Assembly: GCA_028023455.1 (NCBI GenBank)
Contig: JAQFVV010012573.1
Span: 124,001 to 188,000, forward strand
Direction of reading: 5' to 3'
Origin: Epiperipatus broadwayi
Taxonomy: Eukaryota > Onychophora > Udeonychophora > Euonychophora > Peripatidae
DNA: 64,000 nucleotides
Positions 59,580 through 64,000 of this stretch are shown piece by piece; the first letter of the stretch is position 1, and each line of letters opens with the position of its first letter. Below the pieces are notes generated by a model. The model was given only the letters and a program-made list of their open reading frames with translations, was not told the DNA's origin and searched no databases. The translations under genes were made by a program, and so were the position numbers.

Positions 59580-61800
59580 AGCCATCCTTTCATCATCATT
59601 TTCAACCATTATTGATCCACTAAAAGTTGAAGATCTATCCAAGTTCAATTCATCTTCCCTAATCTCTAGCCTCTCTTTTCGACATCACACCAGCATACTT
59701 TATTTCATCCATACATTTCACATGTGATCTCTTACCAGGTGTTTTACAATCTCTTTGAATAACATTTAAGATTTCAACTGTCCATCTATTATCATCTCTT
59801 CTAGCAATAAGTCCAGCCCACCTCTATCCATCTCAATTCGTCCAATGATGTCAGTAACACCTGCTTTTGACCTCTTCTTGTTATTCCTAACATACATTTC
59901 TCAATACTTCTTTGAATGGTCTGACGCTTCTATACTGCTCTTCTATTAAGTGTCTAAATCTCAGACCCATAAGTAGGAACTGGTAAAACACACTTATTAA
60001 AAAATCTTTCTTTTCAAACATATAGGTATATTTCCTTTTAATATTAAGTTATTTCTCTCAAAAACCCTCTCATCAAGATATTTGTAGTTGTTAACTTCTT
60101 CTAACTCATCATAATCAATCTTTATTTTAATCTTTGAGAAAATCCATTAAACATTATTTTAGTCTTTTTACCATTTACCTTTAATCCCTCTTTTATCTGA
60201 TAACTCTTGCGACATTTACTGAAGTTCTAAAGCATTATTTGCAAAAACAAACTATATCATACACCCCACCCCAGCTTCCCATTATAATCCACAAAATACT
60301 TCTTGCAAAATTACTGTAAAAAGTTCTAGAGATATGGAGTCACCTTGTCATACACTGTTCTCAATATTAATCTTTTTAGCATCAATATGTAATCTAATTG
60401 TTGCTGTTGCATTTTTATAAACATTCTTCAGAATATAGCAATATCTTCAGTCTATACCTTGATGATTAAATACTTTAATCACTGAAGAAATGATTATAGA
60501 ATAAAATGCCTTTTCATAGTCTACAAATCCAAATTATAATGGCAGCTCATATTCATTGGTCATTTCTATAACTTTCAATAGTTAGAGTGATCCATTGTAT
60601 TGAAACCATTTTTAAATCTAACTAAAATTTGTATAAATTTTTTTTTATAGAACTGATAAAAGACTAATAGGGTTGTAATTTCTAATATGTTCTTTATCAC
60701 CTTTTTAAATATTAATACTGCACTTTTCCAATCATCTGATACATCTTTATTATTAAAACATTTGGTATATAATTTTTCCAAAAAAATATCTATATGTTCA
60801 TCTGCTTCTTTTAAGATATCGATTATAATTCCATCATTACCTGAAGCTTTTCTTCATAAATTTAATTGCACATCTCACTTCATTTAAAATCCTGTGAAAT
60901 TCAAAAGATATAGTAGTTGTAAGAAGTACTTTCCCTTGTTCTTTATTGCTATATAATTCTTGATAAAACTTTTCTACACATTTCATGATGACATCTCTTT
61001 TTTTAGCTATAGTTCCAACATTTTTTTATTGCAGAAATAAGTTTGCTACAAATACCAAAATGTTGTTACAATTTTGACTTTTATTCTCTTCTACAACTTT
61101 CCTTACTAATTCACAATTATATTTTCTTTATCATTATCAACTCTTTATCAAAACATTTTAAAAATTTGGAAATATTCAATCCTTCTTAATGCATCATTTT
61201 TATATTATTTCATATGCCTTCTTTTCTTCATAAATTGTCATCTCAGTAAGATTTTTACTGATCAATTGCTTTTTTTTAAAACCAACTATCTTTATGGCAG
61301 TTTTTAAAAGTGTATCAGTTATCTTCCTATTGCTTTCTTTCAAATCTAAATCATGTTCCAAATCTATTAATATTCGAAAATGATTTGCAAATTCTAATTT
61401 AAATTCATTGGAATGTTTAATGAAGATTAGGAATATCAACTGTGAATATTGTTTTTCTTAATAATTTTTGTCTTTCTAGGTTTCAATTACCACGTTTTAT
61501 ATGTCACTAATCGATGATCATTTCCTGTGTTAACTTTAATAACAACATTGCAATCTTGAAATACATACTTTCTGTTAGTCAAAATGTAATCTAATTCTGT
61601 TCTACCTTCATTTGAATGCTTCTACATTCTTCTCAAAAAAAAAAAAATTATAATATTTTTCTTTTTCTGAAAACTCCACAAATTTATGCCCTCTCTCATT
61701 TCTATCACCACAATCAAATTTACTTAAGTATTTTAATCTTTCAATTGTTTACTAATTCTAGCATTAAAGTCTTCCATGACTATTGAAAAATGTTGTTTGG
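59580..61800 (-). pseudogene. RTE-clade LINE copy 2, 3' portion
   Basis: Colinear with the 41.2-44.3 kb copy. The 3' tail at 59.6 kb matches, reverse transcriptase fragments lie at about 60.5-60.8 kb (DVSDDWKSAVLIFKK, then GFNTMDHSN), and endonuclease fragments lie at 61.5-61.8 kb (KFDCGDRNERGHKFVEF preceded by QTKQHFSIVMEDFNARI). Broken throughout. Its 5' continuation lies immediately to the right but in inverted orientation. Confidence 0.8.
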
Positions 61801-62205
61801 TCTGATTAAAACCCAGGCTGCCATTTGATAATCTTTTATTTAGGTCCATACAACTGTAGGTCACTTTCAAGTGAAGGAAAATTGCAAGAATTGGAAGAAC
61901 TATAATATTATAAATGGGACATTAGTGAACTTGGTGAAGTAAAAGAAAAAGTGAAGAGACAATTGTTTTAAAGTGGACATGTATTATACTAAGCACAAAC
62001 CATTTTACAAGTGAAGTAGTATCCATTGTAATTAAAAAATGGAAGAACAACATTATATATAGACAGTGTATCAAACAGTGGCAAGATTAGTTATTCACCT
62101 TATAACTGACATCAAATGCAGATAATTCATGTTTATGCCACAAGTTCCCATTGTGACGAAGAAGTAGAGAATTTTTATATGAATGTATAAAAGCAATTCT
62201 TTATA
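61801..62205 (+). pseudogene. RTE LINE copy 2, inverted 5' portion
   Basis: The plus strand starts at the TTTTATTTAGGTCC...ACAACTGTAGGTCACTTTC region, which is the endonuclease N-terminus. It continues to IDSVSNSGKISYSPYN and MQIIHVYATSSHCDEEVENF. This is the part that should precede QHFSIVMEDFNARI of the minus-strand portion, and the two halves meet at about 61800 with little loss. That is the signature of 5' inversion by twin priming. Confidence 0.75.
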
Positions 62206-62519
62206 TATGTATTCTTCTAACTTGGGATGACTCGAAAAATCTCATATTCTCTTCATTCTGAGGTGGATCTTTTACTTTTATTTTTCTCTTTTTTCCATTC
62301 CACATACTGACAGTAGAATTTGACAATCTGTCAAACGTAATCCTTTGACTCAAACTTATTATTTAGTCTTTTTCTTTTGTAGGCTTTACAATGTCGAGTA
62401 CTTTTAATTTTCTTCACATCTTCTTCATCATCCTTTTTAATATTCAGGCAGCAGAATTCATCTTGTAAAATCCTTCTGTATCAGTACTCCTTTCTCTGAG
62501 TTTAAGAATATTTTTTCCA
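62206..62519 (-). other. Unassigned segment with short lysine-rich frame
   Basis: Minus-strand reading at about 62340-62480 gives ILQDEFCCLNIKKDDEEDVK then KIKSTRHCKAYKRKRLNNKF, ending at a stop. It matches nothing I recognise and sits between two RTE pieces, so it could be transduced host sequence, part of another repeat, or chance. Confidence 0.3.
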
Positions 62520-62639
62520 ATATATACAATCATGACAGACAAAAATAAATCATGGCCCTTATTCCCAGGAGGCAGTAAAGTCACCAAACAAGACAGCGGT
62601 TGGTGGCCGAAGGCGGAAGGTGCAAAGAATCCCCTGATT
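62520..62639 (+). mobile_element. RTE LINE 5'-end fragment
   Basis: The plus strand begins TATACAATC-ATG and reads MTDKNKSWPLFPGGSKVT, the same start as the RTE copy at 43990. It is cut off at AATCCCCTGATTG, where the 1.17-kb repeat begins. Confidence 0.7.
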
Positions 62640-64000
62640 GCTCTCAGAGTTCTTTTGTTAAGTCTTATCTGCTCTCTATTGCTCTCTTTATTACACTGCT
62701 CAATGTTACCCAGTCTTCTTATCGCTCTCTGGCAACTGCAATCATCAATCAATGCACTGACCAATAAGGTAACGTCTCTTATCTAGAAACATTTGTAATT
62801 AGCAAATATTTCTAGGAATTGTCGATCGCCATTACGCCAATGCACTAATTAAATTCCTCAGCTATCAGAGCTCGATCTAAAAACAGCCTTACGAATAAAT
62901 TCTAGTTTTTTCTGGAGTGCACAAACAAGTCTGCCATTTTACAAAACACTACACACCTCCCTCCACTCCAGAAAAACCCTTGTTGCTAACGTTACTAATT
63001 GGGATTGACATTTTCACCTGGTTTCTCCGTCTATGGCTAAACTTGTAGTTCAACATATTCGCTACTCCCAGGTTCCAAATGCGACTGTGCCAATGTTAAA
63101 TCCGCACTTACAACTGTGCCAATGTTATATCTGCAAGTCATACTGTGCGGTCAGCCAATAACGTTATACAATTCCCACACTGTTCTTTTCCAACGAGTGC
63201 TCTCAACGAATCGGTCTGCAACGAAGCTCTCCAACGAATTGGTCTGTAACGAAGCTCTCCAACGAATTAGTCTGCAATCTCTCTGCTGAATTGGTCTGCA
63301 ACGAATACTCTCCAACGAATTGGTCTGCAAAGAAGCTCTCCAACGAATTGGTCTGCAACGAAGCTCTCCAACGAATCCTCTCAATATCTCCGCTGCGGTC
63401 TCTTTCAGCTACACCCGTGAACTACATTTCCACTGGGCGCTGATCATTAACCGCCAGCACTGACGCGATATCTCTACTTAAATACTGCTTACTCAATACT
63501 GTTTGACTTCTACTCGAATACTGCTTTGTCCTAACGACATTTTACTTGTTTCCGAATGTATTGATTGGCTTTCTCGTCTGGCTTATTCCTTCAAGTTTAA
63601 CTAGGTTCGAAACTTAGACTGCGGCAATCTTGTAATGTCTTTGCCCCTAAGCTTTCCCAGAGGGGTAGAAAAACACTTACAATCCGATCGAAACTCGGCT
63701 GAACAACTCTTAAAACCGTTGTGCCGCAAATAGCTCTTAATAGCTTTACTTATCCACTTCTGTTAACAAGACTGTAACAAGTGTGCGATGTTTTCCTCTG
63801 GCAGTTTATATATCTCTCTGAGTTCTTTTGTTAAGTTTTATCTGCTCTCTACTGCTCTCTATATTACACTGCTTGATGTTACCCAGTCTTCTTATCGCTC
63901 TATGGTAACGCACACCATCAATCAATGCACTGACCAATAACGTAACGTCTCTTATCTAGAAACATTTGTAATTAGCAAATATTTCTAGGAATTGTCGATC
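62640..64000. repeat. 1.17-kb-period direct repeat, possibly LTR-like, truncated by the window edge
   Basis: A block starting near 62640 (GAGTTCTTTTGTTAAG, ACCCAGTCTTCTTATCGCTC, ACATTTGTAATTAGCAAATA) recurs from 63813 to the window end. Spacing is 1173 bp and at least 188 bp are shared with few changes. The interval is much richer in GC than the rest of the window and holds the 28-bp minisatellite. It could be two LTRs around a tiny internal region, or a tandem satellite. I see no gag or pol motif. Confidence 0.6.
63187..63378. repeat. 28-bp minisatellite
   Basis: About seven copies of AACGAATTGGTCTGCAACGA plus AGCTCTCC, some shortened. It makes a spurious repeated open frame on the minus strand. 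Confidence 0.85.

Noticed and set aside
63151-63384. 77-codon minus-strand frame with repeated Leu-Gln-Thr-Asn-Ser motif
   Set aside because: Translation of the 28-bp minisatellite; no evidence of a protein.
1-64000. CRISPR arrays, bacterial operons, rRNA or tRNA genes
   Set aside because: No regularly spaced short direct repeats with unique spacers, no dense coding, and no cloverleaf or rRNA-like sequence seen; the spliced gene and LINEs show a eukaryote.

Overview
This looks like AT-rich intronic DNA from an invertebrate animal with a large genome. The only host gene I can recognise is a minus-strand peroxisomal PTS1 receptor, PEX5. Four of its coding exons are spread over 46 kb and separated by introns of about 5.6, 9.6 and 30.7 kb. 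The spliced peptides join in phase and read as the start of the TPR domain. A lophotrochozoan such as a mollusc, perhaps a cephalopod, would fit the intron sizes and the RTE plus Penelope repeat content. That is inference; nothing here fixes the species.

Layout, left to right. 1-4182: presumed further PEX5 intron, with a short minisatellite. 4183-4261: most 3' visible PEX5 exon. 4262-34974: giant intron packed with mobile elements: two Tigger/pogo-like DNA transposons (5.4-7.1 and 21.5-22.7 kb), a LINE zinc-knuckle fragment, a Penelope-like GIY-YIG relic (7.4-8.0 kb), a Gypsy-type gag relic with a probable LTR (14.7-17.0 kb), and several copies of short repeats with tandem and inverted units. 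34975-35163, 44767-44837 and 50398-50541: three more PEX5 exons. The introns between them hold a 3-kb RTE-clade LINE (41.2-44.3 kb), another short tandem element (38.9-39.4 kb) and a foldback repeat (47.2 kb). 50542-64000: upstream intron or flank with a further tandem element (52.1-52.7 kb), a second Penelope relic (54.5-55.1 kb), an RTE copy whose 5' part is inverted (59.6-62.2 kb), and a 1.17-kb-period repeat with a 28-bp minisatellite that runs off the right edge.

The most interesting content is four diverged families of short (about 337-450 bp per unit) elements, each arranged as tandem units. Three of them (A, and probably D; see entries) also carry an inverted terminal piece. Each unit folds into a type I hammerhead self-cleaving ribozyme: a two-part stem I, a CUGANGA-like core, stem II, GAAA, a minimal stem III and a NUH cleavage triplet. 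Stem I arms differ between families yet stay complementary, which is covariation-type evidence. Family A copies are flanked by exact target-site duplications of 9, 10 and 15 bp. This is the architecture of metazoan retrozymes, non-coding retroelements thought to move as circular RNAs using a retrotransposon enzyme. Penelope-like elements, the usual suspect in animals, are present in the same window. All hammerhead calls are by eye and most copies carry core mutations.
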